A stretch of 64,000 nucleotides of DNA. Origin: Prostheceraeus crozeri (taxonomy: Eukaryota > Platyhelminthes > Polycladida > Euryleptidae). The translations under genes were made by a program, and so were the position numbers. The stretch covers positions 56,718-120,717 of the forward strand of contig CAJQUW010007519.1 in the NCBI GenBank assembly GCA_907163375.1, read 5' to 3'. Of the stretch, positions 22,640 to 34,409 are shown piece by piece; position 1 is the stretch's first letter, and each line of letters opens with the position of its first letter. The notes beneath the pieces were generated by a model. The model was not told where the DNA came from. It worked only from the letters and a program-made list of their open reading frames with translations, and did no database searches.

Positions 22640-23247
22640 TTTCAAGTTTGTCCAAAAGCGGAACAAAAGTTATAAATCCTCTCGATAGATTTAATGGCCA
22701 AATAAACCATAAGTTATGATACAAACTGACAGGGACTTCGGCGTCCAACGCTTTCTCTCGGTCGATGCTAAGTGCTAAGCGGCAGCCTGTGTGAAGGTTT
22801 ACAAAGAGTTGAGTGATATTAAGAAATGTGTTGTGCGTCAGTTGTGAGGTGATTGAAGTGTGAAGACAGGTTGTATTGAGGTAGTTCATGTTTTCTATTG
22901 ATTTTGGGCTGAAGCTGTGTGATTGCTTTTGATTGAGTAAATGTTGTGTCCCAAGTGTAATCGAGTTTAGCAATTAAACATATCTGAAAATCCCTGATGT
23001 CGCCTATGTCGTTGTGCTTATTTCTAATATGCTCTTTTGTGCTCATCGTGCCTATAGTTATAAACTTGCGAGAGGTTTTACCAATATAAAGCCACCGTTA
23101 AGTGCCGTTTAGCACTTAACATCGACCGAGAGAAGGCGCTGGACGCCGAAGTCTCTGTCAGTTTGTATCATAACTTTTCGTTTATTTGGCCAATAAATTT
23201 ATCGAGAGGATTTATGACTTTTGTTCCGCTTTTGGACAAACTTGAAA
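22640..23247. repeat. 145-bp inverted repeats around a GIY-YIG fragment
   Basis: 22640-22784 (tttcaagtttgtccaaaag...) and 23103-23247 are inverted copies with scattered mismatches. The 318-base interior holds the minus-strand nuclease-like frame at 23094-22819. PLE copies often come with inverted partial duplicates, so this may be a small relative of the 6.5-14 kb complex. Confidence 0.75.
22819..23094 (-). pseudogene. GIY-YIG endonuclease-like fragment
   Basis: The 92-codon frame opens WLYIGKTSRKF (the YIG half of the GIY-YIG core), then MSTKEHIRNKHNDIGD with the EH pair, FQICLIAKLDYTWDTTFTQS, and AITQLQPKINRKHELPQYN at the end, the usual place for an EA..I..L.P.IN motif. The GIY half would fall in the inverted repeat and is not readable. 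It probably comes from a PLE family distinct from A, B and D. Confidence 0.6.
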
Positions 23248-23399
23248 AATGTGACAATGATGTCTCATTAATTCCTAGTTTGCTTGAGTCTCCCTGATTG
23301 AGACCAATGAAGAGCGATTAATCTTCTATAATTAACCGCAACGGTAATGGAACTATTTTCTCAATCTTTTTAGAAATCATTAGCTATTTGGCCTTGTTC

Positions 23400-23656
23400 A
23401 ATTTTGTAGCATTTTGCAAGCAGCAAAAAATTTAAATGTTCCTTGTTTATACACGGAAGCACATTCGGTGACACGCCGCTCCTCCATGTAGTCAAGTTCC
23501 ATTTATCCCATCCTAATTCTTTCGCGCTGAGTGTCTGGCAAAAAATGTAAAGTGTACCTGTTTTGAAAGTCTTAGTTTTGACCCGATCTAGATTTGAACC
23601 TAGGTCTCCCGGACGCAGAGCGAACACTGTACCACAAAACCATTGCGTCGGTAGCA
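23400..23656 (-). mobile_element. tRNA-derived SINE
   Basis: On the minus strand, TGGTTTTGTGGTA (A-box-like, 23644-23632) and GGTTCAAATCT (B box, 23600-23590) are spaced as in a tRNA promoter. The head starts near 23656. A non-tRNA body follows to about 23400. The clover leaf is degraded, so this is a SINE head or old tRNA pseudogene rather than a tRNA gene. Confidence 0.6.
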
Positions 23657-24270
23657 TAATCAATTTATCACTTCGACACCGGAGTCATTGAACAGCAATG
23701 AGGGTCATTACATCATCTGCAAATTAAATCATGACAGCTCTGGTGAATGGTGAGTTGAACAAGTGCGCAGGTACAAGTGAGCGGTAAAAAGACAAGGTGC
23801 CAGTACCGATCCAAGGGGTATGCCTGAATCGTCAGTACGAGGTGTGCTTCCTATTAAGTCGTCAAACCTAGCATTTTTGATGGGCCTTGGAGGAAATCGA
23901 TGTGCCAGGTTATATATTGCAAATGAAGACAAATGTTGATCAGAGAATCTTGAAGTTTGTCACAATGTTGTCTAAATAATTAAACGAGGATATGTGAATA
24001 CCAAGTGAGTTGGACCATGGAAGTTCATCAAATATTCTTTCATGTTTGATGTTGCTTTCAAAAATTTTTTGACAAGATTGAAACTCCCAAATGGGTCTAA
24101 AACTGACGACGAGATCTTGAGATTTTCTATCAATACATTATTAATTAATAGCTGAGGGAGGATAGCAGTGGCTCCTAAAAAAAGCTTGAGATAGAGACTA
24201 TCTCTGCAACTAAATTTGCTAATCTTCAACGTTGATAGCTCATCGAAGACTTTTATTCACATTAATCGCT

Positions 24271-24775
24271 TTACAAAGGAATTATTGAGCTCGTAGGCTT
24301 ATATCTTTTTTCTTTTTCCTGAGAGAGAACGTTATGATTCCCAATTTGTCCACTTGCTCTTTCCTCAACGATTACTCGATTCACTTGGTGCATTTTTTTT
24401 TCAAAAGCTGCTTCGCGAACCCATTTGTACTTTCGATTATCAATCATTTCCAAAAATACAATGCAATAAGGCACAAAGACGTCCATCAGTGATGTAGGAG
24501 GAGAAATTCATCAGAAGAACATTCCTGAGAACATCGAAAGGAACAGTGTAATCCTCTAAATCTGAGAAAGTTCGTGCAAGAGCATCCATGATTCCTTCAA
24601 ATATTGAAGATCCTCTAAACTTCGCTCGTATAACTTTTTCAGTAGGGGCATCCATGGGATTGCGATCATGTAACATGCCCATGTCAATATTACGTGAAAA
24701 GCACTTGCAATTTCTAATCAAAATCAATAATCTAATTGAAGGTGGACGACATCCAATAGACGTTGTTTTCGGCAT
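24271..24775 (-). pseudogene. Unidentified coding-like segment, weak OTU-like pattern
   Basis: Two overlapping minus-strand frames (24775-24440, 111 aa; 24486-24271, 71 aa) differ by a frame. The first contains FRGSSIFEGIMDALARTF and then FDVLRNVLLMNFSSYITDG. The spacing recalls OTU proteases (DG.CLF.....A....LR..V...M..N...Y), but the catalytic Cys is replaced by Ile. I do not recognise it with confidence. It may be a transposon-borne OTU relic or chance. Confidence 0.2.
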
Positions 24776-26129
24776 TGTTTAGTGTGATAACCAGGATTTC
24801 ACAAACTTGGCAAAAACTTGGTTTATACCGGTAAGTATAAGTTATGCCTCTTTTTCGTCAGTTTGAAGTATTTGATCAGTCTGCCTTTAGAATTGATCGA
24901 ATAAATTGTAGGCTGCTCGTGCTTTCAAAACCAAGAATAATAGAATTTCTTGATTGAAGTTGATATTTCAAATTTTTCGATATCTTCCGGCGTTCTGCAG
25001 TGATTATTTACCTTTGCTTGACACCTTTATTGGCTTTCTGGTGCCAGACTCAAGTATAACGTTTAATCATGGTGATGTTCTGCAGATTCTCGCTACATGT
25101 AAGTAAGTGTTTATTGAAATAAAAATGATAATCTGACAAATTCGTTTTTGGCAATATAATTTTACATATCGAAAACTAGAAAAATAGAAAATCTTTGATG
25201 TGCGTACAAAAATCAACATATCTGTACATCATTTATAATTAAGGAAGTGAAAGGAACAAAAGAAGTCCGAGTCCCTTCAGTTCTGCAGCATGAAATTGAA
25301 ATTCTGTTTAAATTGACATGTCTCATAGGGATAATTGGATTGAGAACATTGTCTTCATTTTTTTCAATCGATGGGAACAGCTTCTTACTTGTTGGTATCT
25401 TCGTTTTGTAAGTTTGTTATCAGAGCATTCTTCTTTCTTTATATTTAGTTTCTGTAGATGATCTTATGAGCTCGTTTATCTACAACGATCAAACAATTCG
25501 AAAGATCGTTATTATCAAAATTATTTAGATCAACAAAAACTGCGAATGCTTCCGAAATTCAGATCATGGCTAATTAGAAAAGTATGGTTTGCTATCAAGA
25601 ATATTATGAAGTTCAAGAATTATTATTAAGAATTCGTTTATTATAAATGGTAGTGAAAATCAGAAAATTAAATTTTTGCAGCAATCAAAGGAATTTCATG
25701 TTCTTGGAGAAAATCATAAAATACGTAGCGACAAGAACTATCCCAGTGAGCTTACAGATTCGTTAAATAGCATGATGCATGATGGAATGTATGATTAAGG
25801 CGTTGGCTAGTCTGGCAAAAGAGACCAGTACTTAAAAAGGCGAAAGTGCCTAAAATGCGAAAGTGGTATTACGACCATGTAATACCTATGTGCATATGCA
25901 TCTATACAAAGTAATTTTACAATGTATAATTCGTAATGGACTATATTCGTATTTCGCATTCATGATGTAAACTGCATTGACAATTACAGTAATATACAGT
26001 AGTTGTGTAATTTGATATTACTTGCATAACTTCTTTTAATAACTTCCTTTCATGTTATTTGTGTTTATGCAATTCTCGGATATGTTTGTTTGCGTCAGTT
26101 AGTCACATGCACGATATGTGTCTTGAAAT
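24776..26129. other. Unannotated stretch
   Basis: AT-rich with no frame above 60 codons worth naming, no paired repeats, and no splice-flanked exon that I could support. Confidence 0.4.
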
Positions 26130-26867
26130 CAGGGATGCGGAGTCGGAGTCGGAGTCCCGGAGTCCTGTCATTTTTGCTGGAGCCAGAGTCCTATCAAGTG
26201 ATAGGACTCCGGACTCCGGCTTATAGCTAGACCCGAAATATAATAAAAACAATTTATTCATCCTCGTGCATAGCTGTCATTGTCTTGATGTCAACTTTCT
26301 TCATCAAACAGAAGTACAGACACTGCTGCATGCAAAGCTTGTAATTATTGAGGGAATGAACCGTGATAGTGAAAAAAGGATTGTCGTTTCACTCGATGAT
26401 GCAGTAGAGAAGACAAGCCTTCCTAGCCTCGATCAGACCTACGCACGTCCAAAGGTGACATCAGAGACAAAAGTAAAATGCTAGTTTGTTTTTTACCCTC
26501 ACGTTAATCGTGTGTGATCTCTCCTCCAAAGCACCTATTAAAATCGAAAGTGAACTCATTTTTTTGGATCAGGATGGGAGATTTTCCTGCCTGGTAGAGA
26601 CTGGAGAAAAGCTGTCTGAAGCACACATCAAGAAGATGGGAGGAGCCGAGTCGAATGCATCCAACTGAAAGCGACATTTGACAAACTTTCATCGAAAATG
26701 ATTGATAATTGATACAGCAATGATCACTAAAGATAGATTCAGGTAAGCCTATAATGATCTATGATGTAGGTTTGCCAGTTTTTTCAAAAAACTAGGCTAT
26801 ATATACTTGCCACCCGGAGTCGGAGTCCTATCAAAATGATTAGACTCCGCATCCCTGCTTGAAATAT
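26130..26867. mobile_element. hAT-type element with CAGGGATGCGGAGTC ends
   Basis: Terminal inverted repeats CAGGGATGCGGAGTC (26130-26144) and GACTCCGCATCCCTG (ending 26867). The target duplication CTTGAAAT is exact on both sides (26122-26129, 26868-26875). Subterminal copies of CGGAGTC and a short palindrome (tcctatcaagtgatagga) lie near the left end. It is 738 bp, too short for a hAT transposase. The interior has two adjoining plus-strand frames (26266-26484, 26486-26668) of unknown origin. Confidence 0.88.
26266..26668 (+). pseudogene. Unknown coding-like insert inside the hAT element
   Basis: One frame (72 aa) contains KLVIIEGMNRDSEKRIVVSL and the next (60 aa) PIKIESELIFLDQDGRFSCL with LVETGEKLSEAHIKKMGG. 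Composition looks more protein-like than the flanks, with several charged and hydrophobic alternations. I recognise no family. It could be captured host exon sequence or a remnant of the parent transposase's accessory region. Confidence 0.3.
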
Positions 26868-26875
26868 ATATTAAA

Positions 26876-27874
26876 TTGAATTGAGAAAATTCAGTCTCGC
26901 ACCAGATTGCAAGAAATCTGAAAACAGGTAGTGCAGTAGCTTATGTGGTCATCATTTCTCATACTTTGGAAGCGCTTCAAGACGTGCTGCTCCCTTTGTT
27001 TATGGATAGACGGAAAGCATTCCCAGTTACACGATTTTCCACATATCAGCTTGCACGAACGTCACTGCACTCAGAAATGTTAATTAAACCAGGATTACTC
27101 TACTCCACTGACACCAAGCATGTAGTTGTATAGACCTTGATCAAATCACTTTCATCAATTTTACCCTTCAGTTGACGTTAAACTAGAAACAGATAGTGTA
27201 ATAATTTGGACAAACGGAAGTGAATTTGGTATTTGATGACTACACTAAAAAATGCATCACTTTGCTAAAACATAGGTGCCTAGCTTTAAGTGATAAATGT
27301 TGAAAATATTGAAACCTGAACTCTTGCATTAACCTACATCCATATCATGGGGAAGGGGATCTCGCAATGTTTAATCTGGTGCTTTAAAACCCCAGCCGTC
27401 TGATGACTTATAATTTTAATACACAAGGAACCAACAGAAGCCGTTGGATATCCTGATGCAAAGTCAAATTTGTGATTAATTTTAACAAATAGTTTCTAGA
27501 AAGTCTGAATTTTACTATTTTTTGCATACATACATTGAGTGATTATTTTCAATGGGGTACCAGTGTACTACTGCACAAGAGTCTAAATTATTTCATGATA
27601 ATCAATTAGACCGAAGAATGCCTCCAAATGAAATTATTGGAATTATTGGAAATTAATTAGAAAGTCTTCAAAATTCAAATATTGTGTAAATAGTTCTTAT
27701 TAGATATTTATGCAGTAGTGTAGGATTTCTGCTGATTTTTCAAATAATTTGAAGACATTCCGAAGCTTAAAGTCTCCTTTCTAATCTCATTTGAAGTCAC
27801 TTAGACTATAGAATATCGCATTACAGATTAATTGAAAATGCATGTTTTGAAAGAAAATCTTCCACATTTCATAT
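26876..27874. other. Unannotated stretch
   Basis: AT-rich sequence. A 62-codon frame (26945-27133) has no recognisable motif. Nothing further was seen. Confidence 0.4.
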
Positions 27875-28644
27875 ACCGTATTTTCTCTAATAATCGACAC
27901 CCTCTAATAAGCGCCGCAGTTGAGAGGTGAAAAGAGAGAAGTGACAATACAAAATTAGAAAAAATTGACTAAGTGCAGTGCATAATCGTTCATTGAGCTA
28001 AAAGCAAGGATAATACTCGTAGTTATCAAACGTTACTAGAATGCTGAATGATATTGAACTGTTGGCAGTCTATTCTTATAAAGAAGTCACGTGAAGAAAG
28101 TGTCACACTCAACCTCGCACTCTAATCAATGCACTTAATTATTTTATGTCGTCATCAACATTAGATTGTGAATAAGAATCAGATCGGGCAACTTATGCAA
28201 CTTCGTGTACTGTCGACCACTGAGTTATGTCATGACTCAACACCATCAAGTTTTGTGTGGTCCTCCCTCAAGTTGCCATGGGAAAGAAAAAGAAAAAACA
28301 GCTACTGTTACGGTAATTCGAAATAACATGTCGCACACTGTGTTCATTATGCGTCGATCAAAACCACCAAGCCTTGTCAGCAGTCAATAAATCGATGATG
28401 CATGCAGTAAGATTGAATGAAGTAGGCCTTAAATCAGTTTCAGCTTTTATTGGCACTTTTCCTCAAATGTCATATGACTGGCAGCTATTCTATTGTTCAC
28501 TTTGAAAAAATCTAGTATGTGGAAAATCGCACATTTTAATAAACGCCGCCCTCTACTAATTAAGCACTGCCCCCTAATAAACGTCGCATTTTAAAGTAGG
28601 CGGTTGCAAATAGACGGCGTGGCGTTTATTAGAGGAAATACGGT
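27875..28644. mobile_element. Miniature DNA element with ACCGTATTTTCTCTAATA ends
   Basis: The left terminus reads ACCGTATTTTCTCTAATA and the right terminus is its inverse with small changes (TATTAGAGGAAATACGGT read in reverse). Subterminal repeats of the ctaataa-rcgc type occur several times near both ends (27905, 28540-28635). This terminal sequence type is widespread in animals. The target duplication is not clear, so the superfamily is left open. The interior lacks a transposase. Confidence 0.75.
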
Positions 28645-30021
28645 GATCATTTTTTTAGTAGTATTTTCTTCACAAATCAATCTTATCAAATTTTGCAATG
28701 CATCTAGCCATTTTGACATCATAACTAGGCACTATTAAGGGGATTCACGGAAGAAATTCAGTAATGGTCAACATTTTTTTAATTCAAAGCAATTGTGAAT
28801 TTCAAATATTTAATTGCTTTTCATAGTCCGAATGTGAGGGTGTTAGGCTAAATGAATATCACTATTGGCCGTTCCCATGCTAAATAATTTGAACTGCGAT
28901 TGAAATTAAGGAGTGATAGCGGTTCAATCAGCCCATGAATCTTGGTGTGCACTGAGCTCGATATGGTTAAAAGTACATGTCAAGGAAGCTCAATATCAGC
29001 TATGAGGCCTATAGAAAGTCTTTCAAGCTTGTCAAAATGCGCCTTTCCTGCATTTCTTGTAATGGCATCTAATTGAATATGGACAGCGCATGTCAGAAAT
29101 CGCTTCTTTTCCAACATGGCCAACCTGGTCACAGGTCACTTAATCATTCAATTACATATTAATGACTTCCTATGTCGGGTAGCCTCTCCGCACAATCGCG
29201 AGCTCAGACGCAATAAAGAAAAGTGATAGTGGTAAACTGAAACCACTGAAAGCAACAGTGCAGTAAACTCATGTCACTTTTTTCCGAAAATGATCACCGA
29301 CTGAATAAAAGTGTATGAACTTATCTGACAAATTATGAAAGTTAAAATAATCTTACTTTGTCTTACTCAAAATGCAAAAGGTTCATGGCAAACATGCTGT
29401 GATGAGTGCATGTCAAAGATAACAAATATCTATGAGAAAAAGTGACACAAAAGCTTCGATGATTTGAATAGATTGTTACCATATAGTCTCTGTCATGAGA
29501 AATGATGAACGATAGAAAAAGAAATACATGAAGAGATTAAGAAGGAAATCAATGGAACGATAAATTTACGATTGCAATCACATCTAGAAAGATAATTGTT
29601 GCTATTCACTCCACTCACTTATAATTTTTTAACATCTGTAGGCATTTATCCGACTTACTAACATTCAAATTTCTTAAGAGGAAGGAATGGAATTTGTTAA
29701 TTGCAATAGTTAAATAATATTATTTGTCAAAATGAAGGAAATTACCATGTGACACTGCATTTCTGAGAAAGTAAATTCTTATCAGACAACTGCTCAGAAA
29801 AACCCGATCGCATCATTCTCTTATTCAAAATTCAAAGTTATTGTTCAATAGAGATGCAATGCCTATCAATGTTTGAAGCGAATGATATGAGTATCGTTTA
29901 ATATGAGACCATATGTTGAATTTGAGTCTTTAAAGCAAATGTCGTAGTAAAATCTATGACAGTTGAATCTATTTGATTAGTGATGTGCCAAGAAATAATT
30001 CAACAGACGGAAAATAGCTGC
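28645..30021. other. Unannotated stretch
   Basis: AT-rich, no supported feature. Confidence 0.4.
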
Positions 30022-30091
30022 GCGTCTAGGTGAATTTGAACCACCGACCTCTGGCATTCTAGGCCAACGCTCTACCAACTGAGCTGTCGAC
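30022..30091 (-). repeat. tRNA-derived sequence (SINE head or tRNA pseudogene)
   Basis: The minus strand has AGCTCAGTTGGTAGAGC (D arm and A box), TTGGC-CTAGAAT-GCCAG (anticodon stem-loop) and GGTGG-TTCAAAT-TCACC (perfect T arm with B box), 70 nt in all. The acceptor strands do not pair (GTCGACA against TAGACGC), and no discriminator fits. So it is not a working tRNA. The inner arms are well kept, as expected for a SINE promoter region. Confidence 0.75.
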
Positions 30092-33000
30092 GACCGACAG
30101 ATGAGTCCTCAATTGAAGAATCCACGTACGAGAATCAGATGGCTTCATGCCCCAAGACAACATAGTATTGACATAGCATTAAGGTAGGTGACCCAATTGA
30201 GGCCTACCACTTTGAAAATCTCGTCTGGCGTCTTCTACATCTCTTTTTACTGAGTACAATAATTTCTTCCAGAATTTCAACTAGAATATCTAAAACACTA
30301 TTTTATTAGTTACACAAAATGGAATATTGCGCTGTTGCAGCTTCGTTTTGAATTTATTTCATTATCCTGCGCCTTATTAAGAATTGTGTTCCTAATTAGG
30401 TCCATATTCAATGTGCTCATCTTATGTGGCTATACGATCAAGTAATAACTGAAAAGCTACGCTTTAGTTTATCAATATGAATGCCGGTGTCACCGGTAAA
30501 GTGATTTGGCCATATTCAGTTCATTTCTGTCGACAGCTCATCTCAAAAGGAATATCATGATATCAGAAATCACAAGGTTTTATGAATAATATTGAATCAC
30601 CATCGATGAAGCAATACTGTAGTATACCAACAGCATCGCTTGCTTGAGAGTGAGCCCTACTAAGGGCTGGGTCTTATATGGGACACCTACTAAATGCCAT
30701 AATGCATCATTATAAAATTGTAGCAGAGTTGGAGAGTGCCTACTTGTACTCAAATGTTTCATGAGGTTGTAAAGTGTGCGAGGTGACTTTACTTAATGTT
30801 GTTTTGCTTGTATATAGATTTGACCATTGTGGATCGCTTTGGATCGCTAGTCCAACCGAAGTTTGTGCGATTGAAGCGTAAGTATGCGACCAATTCACAG
30901 TCGCGCTTTTGCGGGTTGCTGCTCAACGGTCTGAGGCAGGCGATAAGACTCTGGCCCGCATCCAACTCAGAATCAAGGCTGAGGAATATTGCGCGTTCGT
31001 GATCTTCTTGACATGCTTGAAACTACTGATGCATCTCTTGCAATTGCTTGTAAAAAATATATTCTTTACAATGCTTAGTGAAATAGTGAAATGTTTTTCA
31101 AAAGATATATGCAAGTCTACTGACGGTGCCAGCATTACATGAAAAATATTGTACGTCATGATTTGACTGATGGCCACGTAACTCCATCTCTGCTTAATAT
31201 CACAGTACCTGAAATATATGAAAATGTGCATTTCCACACTATGTTGTATACATTAAATAGTCTTCTTTGTTTATCCTCTTATAAAAAGTATCATATTATG
31301 ATCAAAAATGTGCATAATTTGTATGATTCATAAATATGCTCAATTGAATATCATCGTTTTGCCTCCACCAATATCCGTGATATCGAAACAGACGAGAATC
31401 AATGATAGTTAATTAAGCAGAAATGTTTAATTAAGTCTCGTCTTGAGAAGCTTGTTATCAAGTGTCCTAGGTATCATCGGGTTATCTAATAAATTTAACT
31501 GACCAAATTTGATCCAGCACACATATTTCTAAAACTCAAATGTTCCGCGATGTATAAGTTTCTATTAAAACAGGACAATACACAGGCAGTGTATTGCTCT
31601 GTTTTAGTAGAAGCATTTGCGTCGTGGAACATTTGATTTTGGAAAGTTCTGTCCGACTGTGCTACCATGTTTAAAGACATTTCTAAAGAACCTACAATTT
31701 TTGTGCTTCATTGTAATTCCAATAAAACTGTTTAAATTCTAATGACATCTTTTTGTCATTTCGTGACTTTAACCTCGATCAGACTGAAATAGGGGTTGAA
31801 GCACAGGTTCTCGCAATAGAGATGTCGGTTCCTCTTATATATCTTGATTTCCGCAGTTTTGTATAATCATTCGTAATTTTTTGCCAAATATCATACTTGG
31901 ATCCATCCTTTTTCATGTTCTCTTGGGTTTTTCATGTTCAACGTTCTGTCCTTCATTACATTTCGAGCTGCTTGGATTTCGCTTTTCTACAGAAGTGAGT
32001 TCGATATGGTTTCATTTGCTCTTCATTCAAAGAAAGTGACAATATTCAGGAAATGCATAAACTATGATGCAATTTTTATGAAATATAAGCTAAAGATCGC
32101 ATAATATTTTTTAATTCCATCTTTGTTTCGGTGCATCAGGAAAATTTTTGGCGCAATATAAATGTATTTTTAAATAAGATGACAATAAATCATATAGTTA
32201 ATGAACCCGAGACAATTCAGCGTCAAGAGCATTCTTATGAAAGGAAAACGAAGCGATAAAAATATGCGTTTATGTATTGGAAATTGCGTCTCTGATTTAA
32301 AAATACACACATACTTTGTACATTTGAAAGACATCTGGACTTGAGTATCTTCTACACAGGGAAAATTGGTTTTTAGAAAAATATAAACGTTTCGCACACA
32401 AAATCGACAAGTATGCATATACATTTCAAATTGCGGCAAGTTATACATTCAAACAGAATCACGGTACATGATCTGTATGTATCGTAGAGGCACATTGCCA
32501 TCAAAAAATGAAGCGCAATGCAATAAGACTATCAACTAAAAATTGAAACAAGGAAACATAAATAATCAATATTTCTTACATTTTTGACTCAACTGATAAG
32601 TATTGAACAACTGTAATTTGCTATTATACCAAAGATCAAATCTGTAAATCCGTGCTTTGTCGGAATAGGGAATTTTTCCTTCTAACACATGTACTGTGAA
32701 GTAACAAGATATAAAATAAACCTAAATATTCAATAATGAGAGCACATTTCTTTGACAATGTTTAGATGATAAAGAAAAAAACTGTTGCATAACAGATGTT
32801 CTTACAGAATATTAGACATAAGGAATAGCAAGAATTAAAGAACAGTAGCCGAAATAAAGATTAAGATAGATGAAGCAATGCGATGTTTTACATTTCAATC
32901 ATACAGAACGTGCAATTTGCTAATAATAGTGTGTCCCAAATGAATGCATTTTTATGAGACCCTTGTTGATTCATGTTGCGTTGGTATCTTCAACATTCAG

Positions 33001-33965
33001 TAGAGAAAACACGATGGTGATATTTAACCCACTCATCGTGACAAAGTACATTTTCAAAAAGCAAGTTCTTCCTTGATTTTTTCAAACTCAATTTTCGGTC
33101 ATTCCTTCAGCATTGTGAGAGGTTGGGAATAACACACTATTAGACCTACATATAGGACCGCATTGATCTTCTCTTTCCCTTAAGCAGCTCTTTTCTGTAT
33201 TGACGGGTGTACTATCTTCTATAGATGAAGAATAAATGTACGAGTACTTGAAGAACAATCATCATGTGAGACAAGGAGTTTGCATGTCAAATGTAATTTT
33301 TAGATTGTTCTGCATCATCCTGCTTCTTTGCTCTGCATTATGAGATCATAATGTGTCAATAGTGCATTAGTTTCTAGTGAGAGTGCAGGCCTACATGTAC
33401 AAGAAAGTGAAATTACTTTTTTTTTAAGTTGAGTTAAATGATGATTGATGTTTTTTCCCAGCGATCTGCATTTCAAGTGCTTTTCACAGATGCAATCACA
33501 AGATCGTCCATAATTTTTTGATATTAAAAAAAGTATCTGTATAAAGAATTATGTTTACAAAAAATAAGGCTGTTTCACTGATAGGCAAATATATCCATAT
33601 GTATCCCCATGAAAGTCCTCATTTCCAGTTTTTAACCAAAAATGTGGTTATAATATGGTGATGTAAAATATTAACACAGTAAGTCCATAATTGATACCTA
33701 ACTAAGAAGTGAATGTTGTAATTTGCATTGATTTTTCTGATTTCATGTAGAAGTGGCTATTTGATTTACAGCGTTTGATAGCAACTATTTCCATCATCTG
33801 ATATTTTCGTCCACTTTTCATCGCACGTTTGCTTGGTTGCAACTAGTAAATAATTGTTCTTATTGGCAACCATTCGAAAGGAAGATCATTGTTGGCAGGA
33901 CATTCTGAATATTTTGGCATGTCTCTTCGACCAGCGTTAGAAGTTCATTTTTAGATAGTCAACGG
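30092..33965. other. Unannotated stretch with one foldback
   Basis: No exon recognised. A short GC-richer patch at 30900-31000 supports overlapping frames on both strands (30909-31142 +, 31237-30923 -), which I could not identify. An imperfect inverted repeat lies at 31531-31640. The rest is AT-rich. Confidence 0.4.
31531..31640. repeat. Imperfect palindrome, about 50-bp arms
   Basis: aaaactcaaatgttcc near 31531 faces ggaacatttgatttt ending at 31640. The inner arms attaaaacaggacaatacac and gtgtattgctctgtttta meet around an aggca loop. Mismatches are spread through the arms. It is probably a small foldback element. Confidence 0.7.
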
Positions 33966-34409
33966 TCAGTTATCGTTCTTCAGAAGATGATTCATTCGTC
34001 TAGATGGAATTCGAGCAGAGTCGACACCAACCCAGCGGTCTTTGTGTACAGTTCCCCACCACTCAGGTCTTCCTCGGTATCTTGTATCTTCAGGCAGCAC
34101 TTCCACCATGTCGGCAATCTCAGGAGTTATTTCAAGCTTATAGGTCAAAGGTGCAGCAACGTAGTTCATGTTGCTTCCTCCGAAGCGCTTACAATCTGGA
34201 AGTGGATCTTGTGTATGAGAAACAGAAATAATCAAGAGGCGATCAAAGAATTCAACCATTCCATCTGTATATTTCAACTGTCCTTCTGTCAGTTCACGCA
34301 AACCTCCATAAACATCGGAGCTGCTAGTGACCTCTAATTGATTGGGATATCGATGGTAGAGAAGAGAAAGCCACTTTGTCCGTGGAATGACAACTGGTAA
34401 GATTTCAAC
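33966..34409 (-). CDS. Methyltransferase-like gene, exon 2 (C-terminal)
   Basis: The acceptor is ctcatttcag (34419-34410 on the minus strand), and the exon runs in phase 0 to the TGA at 33968-33966: 147 residues, protein positions 211-357. It starts VEILPVVIPRTKWLSLLYHR, then SSSDVYGGLRELTEGQLKYT, GMVEFFDRLLIISVSHTQD, a linker, and RGRPEWWGTVHKDRWVGVDS near the end. DRLLII recalls the last strand of a Rossmann methyltransferase fold. It completes the frame of exon 1 without overlap or gap. No polyadenylation signal was identified with confidence. The function within the methyltransferases is unknown. Confidence 0.75.
   Translation of the reverse strand, partial: VEILPVVIPRTKWLSLLYHRYPNQLEVTSSSDVYGGLRELTEGQLKYTDGMVEFFDRLLIISVSHTQDPLPDCKRFGGSNMNYVAAPLTYKLEITPEIADMVEVLPEDTRYRGRPEWWGTVHKDRWVGVDSARIPSRRMNHLLKNDN

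Noticed and set aside
30022-30091. A functional tRNA gene on the minus strand
   Set aside because: D, anticodon and T arms look good but the acceptor strands do not pair; better explained as a SINE head or pseudogene.
33987-34337. Plus-strand frame of 116 codons
   Set aside because: Antisense shadow of methyltransferase exon 2.
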